Origin: a virus
Length of the DNA stretch: 62,480 nt
Virus record (IMG/VR): IMGVR_UViG_3300047276_000715
Location: 1 to 62,480 of that record
Direction: 5' to 3' (one strand)
Positions 1-7,034 of this stretch are shown piece by piece (within the stretch, counting starts at the first letter, position 1; the number at the start of each line of letters is the position of its first letter). Under the pieces are notes generated by a model. The model worked only from the letters and a program-made list of their open reading frames with translations, made no database searches and had not been told where the DNA came from. The translations under genes and the position numbers were made by a program.

Positions 1-1
1 T

Positions 2-211
2 GCTGCTGTTGCTGCTGCTAATGCTGCTTGGGCCGCTGCTACTGCTGTTGATGCTGCTCGGGCTGCTGTTGATGCTGCTGATGATGCTGCTGCTGCTGCT
101 TGGGCTGCTGCTCGGGCTGCTGCTGCTCGGGCTGATGCCCGCCTGCGGCAGCGCGACCTGCTGCTGCGTTTGATTGCTGAAGCTCCTGTTGTAGAGAACA
201 CCAATGATTGA
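2..211 (+). CDS. Alanine-rich hypothetical protein, 5' truncated
   Basis: An open frame enters from the left edge and stops at 209-211. The visible 69 residues are an alanine-rich repeat with Trp, Arg and Asp every few positions (AAWAAARAAAARADAR), then a charged end (RLRQRDLLLRLIAEAP). Such AAxAAxAA tracts with a short charged tail are seen in uncharacterised phage proteins (known by resemblance, not function). The GCT-rich DNA makes this stretch a trinucleotide-like repeat. The stop overlaps the next start by 8 bases, so the two genes are probably translationally coupled. The start lies outside the window. Confidence 0.6.
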   Translation, partial: AAVAAANAAWAAATAVDAARAAVDAADDAAAAAWAAARAAAARADARLRQRDLLLRLIAEAPVVENTND

Positions 212-875
212 CCCCATCCGCGACCTGTTGATCAGCCTGGCGTTACACATGGCCTACATGCAAGGCCAGCTAGAGGCGCGTCATGAGCTGGACGATCCCG
301 AGGACTATTACTGGTACCGCGAATCCGTCCTGTTGCGGCAGAAGGTGACGGATGCCTTGGCAGATGAACCGGCTGTGCCGCAAGGCAGGGAGCCGGCCTC
401 TGTCACTGGGCAGCCTAGCGATGAGGAGCTGGGCTTGATCTACCACGACTTTTGCCGTGGCTGCGAGTTCATGGATCAAGTCGGCTTTGAAGATGCCGCC
501 CGCGCCGTGCTTACCCGCTGGGGTAACCCTGCGCCGCAGCTGCCTACTGATGGGGAGGTGGCGGAAGTGATGGGTCTGTTTCGGCATTGGGCCGAGGCTT
601 ATCCAGACAGCGTGACAGTGGACCCCTACTGGCTTACCCGCGCCGCCGATCTACTCCAGCGCCTGAGCCCACCGCAGCCGGTGCCGGTGAGTGAGCGGCC
701 CTGGGAGCGCGAGGGATGGTGTGATAAGAGGGGCATGTGCTGGGCGTGGAATTGGGGTATTTGCAACTGGTGGGAATGGGTTGATTCCAAGCTTATTTCA
801 TATTCTTCCGAAGACTACACTCACTGCCTCCCCGCCCACGCCCTGCCAATTCCTTCAGTGGAGAAGTCAAAATGA
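204..875 (+). CDS. Hypothetical protein with DUF551-like C-terminus
   Basis: This 223-residue protein resembles modular proteins common in cyanophages. A middle part (FEDAARAVLTRWG, about residues 95-108) is followed by repeats of the form DGEVAEVM...RAADLLQRL, and the end has PVSERPWE ... WWEW ... HCLPAHALP. That arrangement of a SERP motif and a Trp-rich strand before a final H-x-LP resembles DUF551 proteins, whose function is unknown. Start ATG at 204 overlaps the previous stop. Its own stop overlaps the next ATG by 4 bases (ATGA). GC-rich, like the rest of the left end. Confidence 0.7.
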   Translation: MIDPIRDLLISLALHMAYMQGQLEARHELDDPEDYYWYRESVLLRQKVTDALADEPAVPQGREPASVTGQPSDEELGLIYHDFCRGCEFMDQVGFEDAARAVLTRWGNPAPQLPTDGEVAEVMGLFRHWAEAYPDSVTVDPYWLTRAADLLQRLSPPQPVPVSERPWEREGWCDKRGMCWAWNWGICNWWEWVDSKLISYSSEDYTHCLPAHALPIPSVEKSK

Positions 876-1381
876 GCAGTCGGATTACGCTTTGCCCCGT
901 GTGGCTTGGCGAGCTTCTTGCAGTTGATGCTGCATCTACCACCTGGCTTACATGGATCAAGAAGCCAGCTTCCTGTAGCCCGATTCGTGTTGGTAATGAG
1001 GCAGGAAGCATTGGCTCAGCGGGCTATTACAGAATCAAAATGCGGAACAGGACTTATCTCAACCACCGAATCATCTGGGCCTTATCTACTGGCCATGACC
1101 CTGGTGCCTATCAAATTGATCACATTGATGGAAATAGGACAAACAACGACCCCGGCAACTTGCGACTAGCTAGTCACAGGCTCAATAGCCAAAACAAAAT
1201 CAATAGATCACGCTACGGCATAGGAGTCAAATTTCGGGATGGCAAGTATCAGGCCAGGATCAGGATTGATGGCAAGTTGATTCACTTGGGCACTTTTGAC
1301 AGTGCCGAGTCAGCATCCGCCGCCTATCAATCGGCGGCTGCGTGCCTGCCGCTGCCTGGGCAGGAGGTAAGCAATGACTGA
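872..1381 (+). CDS. HNH endonuclease with AP2-like C-terminus
   Basis: 169 residues. The centre (about 70-115) has the HNH_3 pattern: NHRIIWAL, then IDHIDGNRTNNDPGNLRLA, the His-Asn-His metal site of phage homing endonucleases. After it, FRDGKYQARIRIDGKLIHLG with SAESASAAY looks like the three-strand AP2 DNA-binding domain, here shortened at the end. These proteins nick DNA at sites in related phages and spread as free-standing mobile genes. The first 45 residues do not look like the family, so the true start may be further in; ATG 872 was kept because it overlaps the previous stop. Its end overlaps the next start. Confidence 0.8.
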   Translation: MSSRITLCPVWLGELLAVDAASTTWLTWIKKPASCSPIRVGNEAGSIGSAGYYRIKMRNRTYLNHRIIWALSTGHDPGAYQIDHIDGNRTNNDPGNLRLASHRLNSQNKINRSRYGIGVKFRDGKYQARIRIDGKLIHLGTFDSAESASAAYQSAAACLPLPGQEVSND

Positions 1382-1610
1382 ACCGCTTTGGAAAGTATTG
1401 GAAACTGCTTACTTTAAAGGTCGTTCACCAGGGTTTGCAGAAGGTCCAGGTTATGCTGCTGAAATCCGTGCTTTACGCGATTGGTTGATTCCAAACCTTA
1501 AAGCTCCTGGGCCTAAAGCAACAGATGATGCTTATGCTATTTGGGAAGAACGTAAAGCTTTATATGTTTTGCTTACTACTGAAGCAGAACGTGCTGAAAA
1601 GCAACTTTAA
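1374..1610 (+). CDS. Small hypothetical protein, 78 aa
   Basis: Begins inside the end of the HNH gene (8-base overlap). The protein is mixed helical and ends in a charged helix (EERKALYVLLTTEAERAEKQ). No family is recognised. The DNA is clearly more AT-rich and uses T-ending codons more than the genes to its left, matching thyX downstream, so this gene and thyX may have a different source from the GC-rich first 1.3 kb. Confidence 0.6.
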   Translation: MTEPLWKVLETAYFKGRSPGFAEGPGYAAEIRALRDWLIPNLKAPGPKATDDAYAIWEERKALYVLLTTEAERAEKQL

Positions 1611-1630
1611 TTTTTTATTTACAAACAACA

Positions 1631-2359
1631 ATGATTGATCCACTTTTTAAAGTTTCCCTAATTGCTGCTACACCTAATCCACAGCAATGTATTTATGCAG
1701 CAATGCACCAAGATTATTGCGAAGAGTTTGTTTCTGATTTAAAAGAATCATGGCCAGATGAAACCAAGGCTGGTGAAATCTGCGTCAAACGTCTACTTGC
1801 TGGTGAGCGCGGTCATTATGGTCCACTGGAGCACGCGCAAATTGTACTTAATATTGGTTGGTTTCCACATTCGGTGATGCAGCAAGCACGCACTCACAGA
1901 GTTGGGGTAAGTTTTGATGTTCAATCAATGCGTTACACTGGTCAACGAATTTGCGATGCCGCAGAAAGCAAGATCCCCCTTGACCAAGTTTTCTATCTTC
2001 GCCCTGTAGGCGAATACGCTGATCGCAAAGGTAAAAAGTACACATACACCTGGGAAGATAGAGCTGTAGACCTTGATCTGTGTCTAGAAGCTGCCTGGCG
2101 TTACAAGAATTTAATTGATATGGGATATGCAGAAGAACATGCTCGTGGCATTCTTCCTTTTGACTACCGGCAACATTTTGTAATGAGCCTTAGCTTGCGT
2201 GCTTTCCTGCATTTCATGGATCTACGCGCCAAGCTTGATGCGCAAGAGGAGATTCGTCATCTGTGTGATTTAATGTGGCCCCATTTTTGCGAATGGACTC
2301 CAGAAATTGCTGCCTGGTACGAAAAAACCAGGCTTCATCGTGCCCGCCTTGCTCCGTAA
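1631..2359 (+). CDS. thyX: Flavin-dependent thymidylate synthase ThyX
   Basis: 242 residues, near the usual ThyX length. It makes dTMP from dUMP using methylene-tetrahydrofolate and FAD. The signature segment is THRVGVSFDVQSMRYTG (about residues 89-105), the variant of the ThyX motif with HR-x3-S-x4-S-x-RY that I associate with cyanobacterial and cyanophage enzymes. HYGPLEHAQ (about 62-70) and a C-terminal helix with FLHFMDLRAKLDAQEEIR are other conserved parts; the late Arg residues bind dUMP in known ThyX. It should work with the phage MazG-like protein and dCTP deaminase to supply thymidine nucleotides. Confidence 0.93.
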   Translation: MIDPLFKVSLIAATPNPQQCIYAAMHQDYCEEFVSDLKESWPDETKAGEICVKRLLAGERGHYGPLEHAQIVLNIGWFPHSVMQQARTHRVGVSFDVQSMRYTGQRICDAAESKIPLDQVFYLRPVGEYADRKGKKYTYTWEDRAVDLDLCLEAAWRYKNLIDMGYAEEHARGILPFDYRQHFVMSLSLRAFLHFMDLRAKLDAQEEIRHLCDLMWPHFCEWTPEIAAWYEKTRLHRARLAP

Positions 2360-2369
2360 CCTATTTATC

Positions 2370-2398
2370 TTGACAAAGCGGCAAGTCCCGCCTAGGGT
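2370..2398 (+). promoter_or_regulatory. Putative sigma-70 promoter for ssb
   Basis: TTGACA at 2370-2375, a 17-base spacer and TAGGGT at 2393-2398. It lies between thyX and ssb in the right direction. Read by eye only. Confidence 0.45.
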
Positions 2399-2487
2399 GA
2401 ACCAGTCGCAATCAAACGCAGTCATTGTGTTTTTTGCGGCAACAGCAAGAACTAGATTTCTTGCTTACAAAATAACACACTTTACGT

Positions 2488-2503
2488 CGGGCATTTAAGC
2501 CCG
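2488..2503 (+). promoter_or_regulatory. Short hairpin just before the ssb start
   Basis: CGGGC, six bases, GCCCG: a 5-bp stem ending 8 bases before the ssb ATG. No Shine-Dalgarno is visible there, so the hairpin could influence translation of ssb. This is inference only; a 5-bp stem can occur by chance. Confidence 0.25.
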
Positions 2504-2511
2504 AAACTTCA

Positions 2512-2904
2512 ATGCTTACACTTGTCGCCAACGGCTATGTGACCGGCGAGGTCAAAGCAGAAGAAACTGATTACGGTCGTCGTGCTGTCGTCAGTATTCG
2601 TGCAAAAACCACGAACGGAAAACAGTCTCACTTTGTCAATGCCGCTTTTTATGGCAAAAAGATTGAGACCGTGACAAGGTTCATGGAGGATGGTCGCCTC
2701 GTTACCATTGTTGGTTCCGTCAAGACCATTGCCAACAAAACCAAGAAGGACGGCACGGAATACGTTGCAATCTACATGGATGCAACCGATTTCACCCTCC
2801 CCGAGCGACAGTCTGAAGAGCCGATGCCTAGTCAGCGTCGATCAACCCCAGCTCCAGCTCGAAACCAGCCTCAGGAGCCCGACGAAGACGACGTTCCGTT
2901 CTGA
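2512..2904 (+). CDS. ssb: Single-stranded DNA-binding protein
   Basis: 130 residues. Residues 1-105 fit the OB fold of bacterial SSB (VANGYVTGEV, RFMEDGRLVTIVGSV). A Gln/Pro/Ser-rich linker leads to an acidic tip ending DEDDVPF, the SSB C-terminal peptide that binds partner repair proteins. It would coat single-stranded DNA during phage replication and recombination, next to the ERF and RecE-like proteins encoded at 58.7-62 kb. Preceded by its own probable promoter and followed by a terminator hairpin at 3110, so it may be a single transcription unit. Confidence 0.93.
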   Translation: MLTLVANGYVTGEVKAEETDYGRRAVVSIRAKTTNGKQSHFVNAAFYGKKIETVTRFMEDGRLVTIVGSVKTIANKTKKDGTEYVAIYMDATDFTLPERQSEEPMPSQRRSTPAPARNQPQEPDEDDVPF

Positions 2905-3109
2905 TCGCCCTGGCGAACAGTGGCAGACGATTCCTGCCATGCTGATTTGCCTCCCAGCGTCAAAGCCTCTACTGCTCGGCCCATGCGGTAGATCAAGGAA
3001 ACGGCGCAGAAGAAACTGGGTCTCGTCTGAGAGCAAGGTGGCGCCAGCCCCCGCATGTGGCCTCTGGGCCTTGCCAAGGCGAATCGAGTTGTAAGACCAG
3101 GACTTGAAG

Positions 3110-3130
3110 GCCTCCGAAAGGAGGCTTTCT
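3110..3130 (+). terminator. Rho-independent terminator after ssb
   Basis: GCCTCC, tetraloop GAAA, GGAGGC, then TTTCTT. The stem is 6 bp with a GNRA loop. The 205 bases between ssb and this hairpin hold no gene I can support: the frames contain short open stretches only. Confidence 0.6.
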
Positions 3131-3153
3131 TGTGTAAATCATCAATCTAGGAA

Positions 3154-3420
3154 ATGAGCTTCAATCCACTTGACTTGGCAATTGAGGAACTTTCCTTCTA
3201 TAGGAAACTTGGAGCAACGCCAAGGGGCTGGCTTATTGGAACCGCCGCACTAATTGAACTTAACTCGCGGTCTAGGCGCACTGACAACTATTTCCTGTCA
3301 ATGTCAGGGGCTACTTCCCCCACTACGCCTGGCTCAATCTCCTGTCTTTTTGGTTTTCCTGTTTTGGGCATTGCCGATCTTCCTTTTCAAGTTAAATTGG
3401 TTTTGGATGACGCGCAATGA
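3154..3420 (+). CDS. Hypothetical protein, 88 aa
   Basis: Begins MSFNPLDLAIEELSFYRKLG; no domain recognised. The stop overlaps the start of the dNMP kinase gene by 4 bases (ATGA), which supports the frame. The N-terminal half looks helical; the C-terminal half is rich in Pro, Gly and Ser. The resemblance to other phage ORFs is too weak to assign a role. Confidence 0.5.
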   Translation: MSFNPLDLAIEELSFYRKLGATPRGWLIGTAALIELNSRSRRTDNYFLSMSGATSPTTPGSISCLFGFPVLGIADLPFQVKLVLDDAQ

Positions 3421-3956
3421 GACAGCTTATTGCTATTTACGCCTCTGCTCCTCGATCCGGCAAAAGCACTATTGCTAGTATTCTCGATAAAAAACATGGC
3501 TTCAAGGTAATTTCATTTGCAGCACCAATAAAATACACTAATGCTTATTTGCTGATGAAGCTTGGCTACAGCGAAAGCAAAGCGCATAGACTTGTTCACG
3601 TAGACAAGGAAGAGGTGATTCCCGAACTTGGCGTAACCTCAAGATATATTCAGCAAAAACTCGGAACAGACTGGGGAAGAAATATGATCGCAGATGATTT
3701 CTGGGTTAAAATTGCAAAAGTCAATATATTAAAGCATGAGCGATGCGTTATTGATGATCTGCGGCATCCGAATGAAGCGCTAATGATAAGAAGTCTTGGC
3801 GGAAAGATTTGGCGCGTACAAAGGGATTCTGCGCTCTACAGTGGAATGCACAAATCGGAAGGGCTTTTAGACAATATGGAGTTTGACAAAGTAATCCTGA
3901 ACAATTCATGTTTGAATAATCTAGAGCAGGTGGTTGCTTCACTTATCGAAAACTAA
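3417..3956 (+). CDS. Deoxynucleoside monophosphate kinase-like protein
   Basis: 179 residues. The N-terminus carries a P-loop, APRSGKST (residues 11-18), after a beta strand. Further in are LQQKLGTDWGR-like (YIQQKLGTDWGRNMIADDFW) and VIDDLRHPNEA, both typical of phage dNMP kinases of the T4 gene 1 type, which phosphorylate dTMP, dGMP or modified dCMP to diphosphates. It sits with ThyX, MazG and a resolvase in a nucleotide/DNA block. Substrate specificity cannot be read from the sequence. Start overlaps the previous stop. Confidence 0.8.
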   Translation: MRQLIAIYASAPRSGKSTIASILDKKHGFKVISFAAPIKYTNAYLLMKLGYSESKAHRLVHVDKEEVIPELGVTSRYIQQKLGTDWGRNMIADDFWVKIAKVNILKHERCVIDDLRHPNEALMIRSLGGKIWRVQRDSALYSGMHKSEGLLDNMEFDKVILNNSCLNNLEQVVASLIEN

Positions 3957-3957
3957 A

Positions 3958-4695
3958 ATGCTTGGCGATAAAAACGATCTTTTCTATGGCGCTCGCCTTG
4001 TCGCTGATGCAAGGCTGCACCTCGGAACCGTGATCAACGGAGAGGCCTCTGAGGTCTTTTTTGTGACAATGTGCAAAATAATAGATGAAAAGGTTTATTT
4101 AGGCTATAGAACATTTACCAATAAGGAAATCAAACTCAGCGGTGCGAAGGACTTTTTGTTTAACGTCAGCTACGGCCTTGGAATAAAAAGAATAACGCTT
4201 GCAACTTTTCTTGCAAATTCAGCAAAAGCAGCAGTAAAAGATAAAACACAGCAGCAGTGTGCAGTAAAGTTTACAAGATGGCTTGCCGAACAGCATGAAG
4301 GATTTGACTTTCCTCAAGAGTTTTTTGAGTATCTTAGAATAAAATACTACTTAAAGAAAAAGTACAAAAACACAAATCGCGATAAATATAGAAGGCTCTA
4401 CTTGCTTGATAAGGTTTACAATCAATATCCACATTTACTTGAACAGGTAGGCGCAGATAAAAAGTACAAGGATATTTTTGACTGTGCTCAAGACATTGGC
4501 ATTTGGGAAAGAAAGAAAAAACTTCGGCCAATCAGTCTTTACATCAACCCAACCGCTGACCAAGTTAGGCGACTTGCAGAAGACCTGAGCCTTCGGCTTG
4601 ACAGATTTGAAAGAAGAACCTTGATTGCTAGACTGATTGAGATTTACAAGCAAGAGGCTGCTGACAATGACGACCAGCGCGATGGAGACGCTTGA
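3958..4695 (+). CDS. Hypothetical protein, 245 aa
   Basis: Start chosen at ATG 3958, one base after the kinase stop, instead of the in-frame upstream ATG at 3934 that lies inside the kinase gene. The protein is basic in the middle (FEYLRIKYYLKKKYKNTNRD) and ends with a helical region (RRLAEDLSLRLDRFERRTLIARLIEIY). No catalytic motif is recognised. Its place between a nucleotide kinase and a resolvase suggests a DNA-related role, which is inference from context only. Confidence 0.6.
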   Translation: MLGDKNDLFYGARLVADARLHLGTVINGEASEVFFVTMCKIIDEKVYLGYRTFTNKEIKLSGAKDFLFNVSYGLGIKRITLATFLANSAKAAVKDKTQQQCAVKFTRWLAEQHEGFDFPQEFFEYLRIKYYLKKKYKNTNRDKYRRLYLLDKVYNQYPHLLEQVGADKKYKDIFDCAQDIGIWERKKKLRPISLYINPTADQVRRLAEDLSLRLDRFERRTLIARLIEIYKQEAADNDDQRDGDA

Positions 4696-5212
4696 AAATT
4701 GCGCTGATCAGTCTTACTGCTTCTTTGTCTCCGGCAACCCAAAAACACAGGGCTCGAAGCGGGCCTTTGGTCGCGCCTACACCGACAAGACAGGCCGTCA
4801 GCGCGTTGCTGTGACCATGGTTGAGCAGGCCACCGGCCTTCATCCCTGGCGGGATCTGATCGGGCGCATAGCAACCCTGCTGCGCCCCTCGGACTGGAAG
4901 CAATCAGGTCTTTTTGTTCTTACAGCAGTATTTTATATGCCACGTCCTAAGTATCATTTTAATAGCAAGGGACAACTTAAGCCATCAGCCCCAACTTTTC
5001 ACGCACACAAAGGAGATGCCGATAAACTCTTGAGAGCATGTGGCGATGCGTTGACAAAAATTTGCTACGAGGATGATGGCATGGTCATTGCTACCTCCTC
5101 CGTGAAGCTTTTTTGCGATCCGGCTGACGGGCCTGGGGTTTTCATCAGGATCTCGCGGCTTTCCGAAGAAAAAGCTGCCCTTGCGGTCCGTGATCACTGG
5201 AATGACGACTAA
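4667..5212 (+). CDS. RusA-like Holliday junction resolvase
   Basis: 181 residues from ATG 4667 (overlapping the previous gene by 29 bases; ATG 4682 is an alternative). RusA-family features are FVSGNPKTQGSKR at the N-terminus, MPRPKYHF in the middle, and the acidic site GDADKLLRACGDAL followed by YEDDGMV, whose Asp residues bind metal in RusA. The enzyme cuts four-way junctions made by replication and recombination, resolving phage DNA before packaging. Family assignment is firm; activity is not shown by sequence alone. Confidence 0.85.
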   Translation: MTTSAMETLENCADQSYCFFVSGNPKTQGSKRAFGRAYTDKTGRQRVAVTMVEQATGLHPWRDLIGRIATLLRPSDWKQSGLFVLTAVFYMPRPKYHFNSKGQLKPSAPTFHAHKGDADKLLRACGDALTKICYEDDGMVIATSSVKLFCDPADGPGVFIRISRLSEEKAALAVRDHWNDD

Positions 5213-5216
5213 AGGC

Positions 5217-5245
5217 TTGCAAGCTCCCGCTCGGTGTGCTAACTT
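5217..5245 (+). promoter_or_regulatory. Putative promoter for the cyAbrB-like gene
   Basis: TTGCAA at 5217-5222, 17 bases, TAACTT at 5240-5245. It starts right after the resolvase stop and 25 bases before the AbrB-like ATG. Confidence 0.35.
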
Positions 5246-5269
5246 TCACAAGTCAGCCACCCCGCCTTT

Positions 5270-5818
5270 ATGGCACGCAAAAAGCAGGACGCCGAAATCG
5301 TCCTCGACCCCACCCAGCTTGATTCTGAAATGACCACCGAAACCGCCACCGTCGAAACCGCAGCAGAAGAGACCGCGAAGCCCGCGAAAATCAAGACTGT
5401 CGGCGAGAAGAAGACCGGCCAAGCCCTGCTTGATTACGCTCAGGCAAACCAAGGTGCCAATGGTGATGACCTCGCCTTCGGCGCTGGTTACTACACCGAA
5501 ATCACCGATCCCGAAACCGGCGAAACCCAGACCCGGATTCACAAGAACGAGTTCTTTAAGAAGCTGGCCGAAGCATCTGCCGGCATTGAAATTCCCGATG
5601 CTCGTCGCAGCTACGCCAGCCGTCGCAACCGTGCTCCCGTCATCAAAGTTGGCAAGGGCGGCAACTGTGTTGTCGGTTCACGTCACAGCGCCATTGCTGG
5701 TTTTGAGCCCGGCAGCCGTGTTCAAGTGACCGCCGAGGCCGGTCGCATCATTCTCACCCCGTTCGAGGGCAGTGCTGAAGATGCTGAGGTCGAAGGCGAC
5801 GACGAAATGGATCTGTGA
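5270..5818 (+). CDS. cyAbrB-like transcription regulator
   Basis: 182 residues. The layout matches cyanobacterial AbrB-like proteins: a variable acidic N-terminus, then KTGQALLDYAQ, a GAGYY stretch, NEFFKKLAEASAGIEI, and a C-terminal swapped-hairpin-like DNA-binding part (VIKVGKGGNCVVGSRHS, FEPGSRVQVTAEAGRIILTP). In the host, cyAbrBs are abundant chromatin-like regulators of carbon and nitrogen metabolism and of cyanophage infection. A phage copy could mimic or poison the host protein; that is inference. It has its own probable promoter and an excellent terminator. Very acidic tail (AEDAEVEGDDEMDL). Confidence 0.75.
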   Translation: MARKKQDAEIVLDPTQLDSEMTTETATVETAAEETAKPAKIKTVGEKKTGQALLDYAQANQGANGDDLAFGAGYYTEITDPETGETQTRIHKNEFFKKLAEASAGIEIPDARRSYASRRNRAPVIKVGKGGNCVVGSRHSAIAGFEPGSRVQVTAEAGRIILTPFEGSAEDAEVEGDDEMDL

Positions 5819-5839
5819 TTGATCGCTGATCTGTCAACT

Positions 5840-5866
5840 GCCCCGCTTCGGCGGGGCTTTTCTTTT
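5840..5866 (+). terminator. Strong Rho-independent terminator
   Basis: GCCCCGC, loop TTCG, GCGGGGC, then TTTTCTTTT: 7-bp GC stem, stable tetraloop and U tract, right after the cyAbrB-like gene. Confidence 0.9.
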
Positions 5867-5872
5867 ACCGAA

Positions 5873-6274
5873 ATGAACACACTCTACGAACAGGCCCTTG
5901 CGTGGCGCGAGGCCTTTGAGGTTCAAAGCGATAGCTCAAAAGGCAGCCCTCAGTTCAATCTTCAAATTGCTTTGATCGTTGAAGAATACCGCGAAGTGAT
6001 CGAAGCTTTTGTTGAGTACGACGAAACCGATCAGGCAACAAAGGAGCACTTGCTCAAGGAGCTTGCTGATCTTGTTTTTGTTTGCTATCAAGCAGCGGCA
6101 AACATGGGATGGGATCTTGACAAGGCGATGAAAATGGTATTTGACAGTAACATGACAAAGCTGGTCAACGGTTCTCCTGTTAGAAACGAAATGGGTAAGG
6201 TGATGAAGGGGCCTTTCTACTCTCCCCCTGACCTCACGAGCCTGATCGCGGAAGGCGAAGAGAGCCCTGCCTGA
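5873..6274 (+). CDS. MazG-like nucleotide pyrophosphohydrolase
   Basis: 133 residues from ATG 5873; the open frame extends upstream through the terminator, so the upstream part was dropped. It has the all-alpha MazG pattern of EExxE (EEYREVIEAF) and ExxD (LLKELADLVF), whose acidic residues bind magnesium. MazG enzymes remove pyrophosphate from NTPs and dNTPs; cyanophages often carry one, proposed to change nucleotide pools or ppGpp. The start lies 6 bases past the U tract of the terminator, so its transcription must begin elsewhere or depend on readthrough. Confidence 0.82.
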   Translation: MNTLYEQALAWREAFEVQSDSSKGSPQFNLQIALIVEEYREVIEAFVEYDETDQATKEHLLKELADLVFVCYQAAANMGWDLDKAMKMVFDSNMTKLVNGSPVRNEMGKVMKGPFYSPPDLTSLIAEGEESPA

Positions 6275-6280
6275 GACGCC

Positions 6281-6448
6281 ATGACGGACTCCGAGGTTGA
6301 TGCAGTCATCAATGCTTGCTGGGACAAGGAAGCGCCCCTGGAGGCGAACCTGAGGGCGATCGTGCGTGCCTCGGCCTGCTACGGCTGGCGGTGCTCCCAG
6401 GTCGCCAGGTGGATCGAGGTTCACTCATTGCGCCAATTTGGCAATTAA
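6281..6448 (+). CDS. Small hypothetical protein, 55 aa
   Basis: ATG 6281 follows the MazG-like stop by 6 bases, in the GC-rich style of its neighbours. The product starts MTDSEVDAVINACWDKEAP, continues with an Ala/Arg helix and a WRCSQVARWIEVH end. It could be a small helix-turn-helix, but I cannot assign a family. It ends 11 bases before the tRNA-Leu gene. Confidence 0.5.
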   Translation: MTDSEVDAVINACWDKEAPLEANLRAIVRASACYGWRCSQVARWIEVHSLRQFGN

Positions 6449-6459
6449 GCCAATTCAAT

Positions 6460-6543
6460 GGAGGCATGGCGGAATTGGTAGACGCAACGGACTTAAAATC
6501 CGTAAGCTGTAAAGCTGTGGGGGTTCAACTCCCCCTGCCTCTA
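6460..6543 (+). tRNA. tRNA-Leu (anticodon UAA)
   Basis: The acceptor stem GGAGGCA pairs with TGCCTCT (first pair G-U) and the discriminator is A6543. The anticodon stem-loop GGACTTAAAATCC shows TAA as the anticodon. A variable arm (about 6501-6516) and a T arm (GGGGGTTCAACTCCCCC) complete a type II tRNA, as expected for Leu. CCA is not encoded. Phage tRNAs of this kind may serve AT-rich phage codons, here UUA. Confidence 0.95.
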
Positions 6544-6545
6544 TT

Positions 6546-6618
6546 GGGGGATTAGCTATCTGGTGAAAGCGTTCGACTCATAATCGAAACTAGGCTGGTT
6601 CGATCCCAGTATCCCCTA
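6546..6618 (+). tRNA. tRNA with CAU anticodon (Met or Ile2)
   Basis: GGGGGAT pairs with ATCCCCT (first pair G-U). The D arm is GCT...AGC, the anticodon arm TTCGACTCATAATCGAA shows CAT, and the T arm is CTGGTTCGATCCCAG. Only 2 bases separate it from tRNA-Leu. CAU tRNAs can be elongator Met or, after lysidine modification, Ile reading AUA; an Ile2 role would match an AT-rich phage gene set, but the sequence does not settle it. CCA is not encoded. Confidence 0.9.
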
Positions 6619-6862
6619 CTGAATTTTCCTCTATAAAGCTCATATACTTGCTAAGCGAAAACTCTTCGCTCATATTTTTTGCTGCTTCCATTATTGCAAA
6701 GTGCGCTCGGCTGTTGTTGTAAGAAGCCTGATGGCTGAGAAGAAGCGCCATTTCAAGCAAGCCTCGATAGTCGCCCTTTGTAAATAGTTCCTTCAGCTTT
6801 CGTGAGTTAAGCGTCTCCTGAAGCTCGTCTTCGGGGCGATAGCTTAAATCGGACATGCTCAT
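6590..6862 (-). CDS. Hypothetical protein overlapping a tRNA, 90 aa
   Basis: The body of the protein (RKLKELFTKGDYRGLLEMAL and a following helical part) looks like a real small all-helical protein, and ATG 6862 or 6856 are natural starts. Its last residues, GDTGIEPA, are read from the antisense strand of the CAU tRNA, a pattern known from many mistaken ORF ends over tRNAs. The gene may therefore be real but its end be fixed by the tRNA beneath it. It is the only minus-strand gene within the left plus-strand block. Confidence 0.5.
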   Translation of the reverse strand: MSMSDLSYRPEDELQETLNSRKLKELFTKGDYRGLLEMALLLSHQASYNNSRAHFAIMEAAKNMSEEFSLSKYMSFIEENSVGDTGIEPA

Positions 6863-7034
6863 CAATGGCAGACCATGAACGAGCCTAACGGGCCATGGCT
6901 TGAAAGTCCATGCGAGGAAAATGGATGGAAATGGCGTGTTTACGGAATTGGCATGATGTGGGATCATGAACAGGAGTGGCAGGCCAGATGGAAACTGCAC
7001 TCAATGCAAGTCTCTGCTGGAACCCTCAAGGACA

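Noticed and set aside
2690-3094. 134-codon frame overlapping ssb
   Set aside because: Shadow of ssb in another frame, with Ser/Pro/Arg-rich composition; the part after ssb alone is too weak.
6460-6618. Prophage attachment site at the tRNA genes
   Set aside because: Both tRNAs are complete phage copies and no integrase gene is visible.
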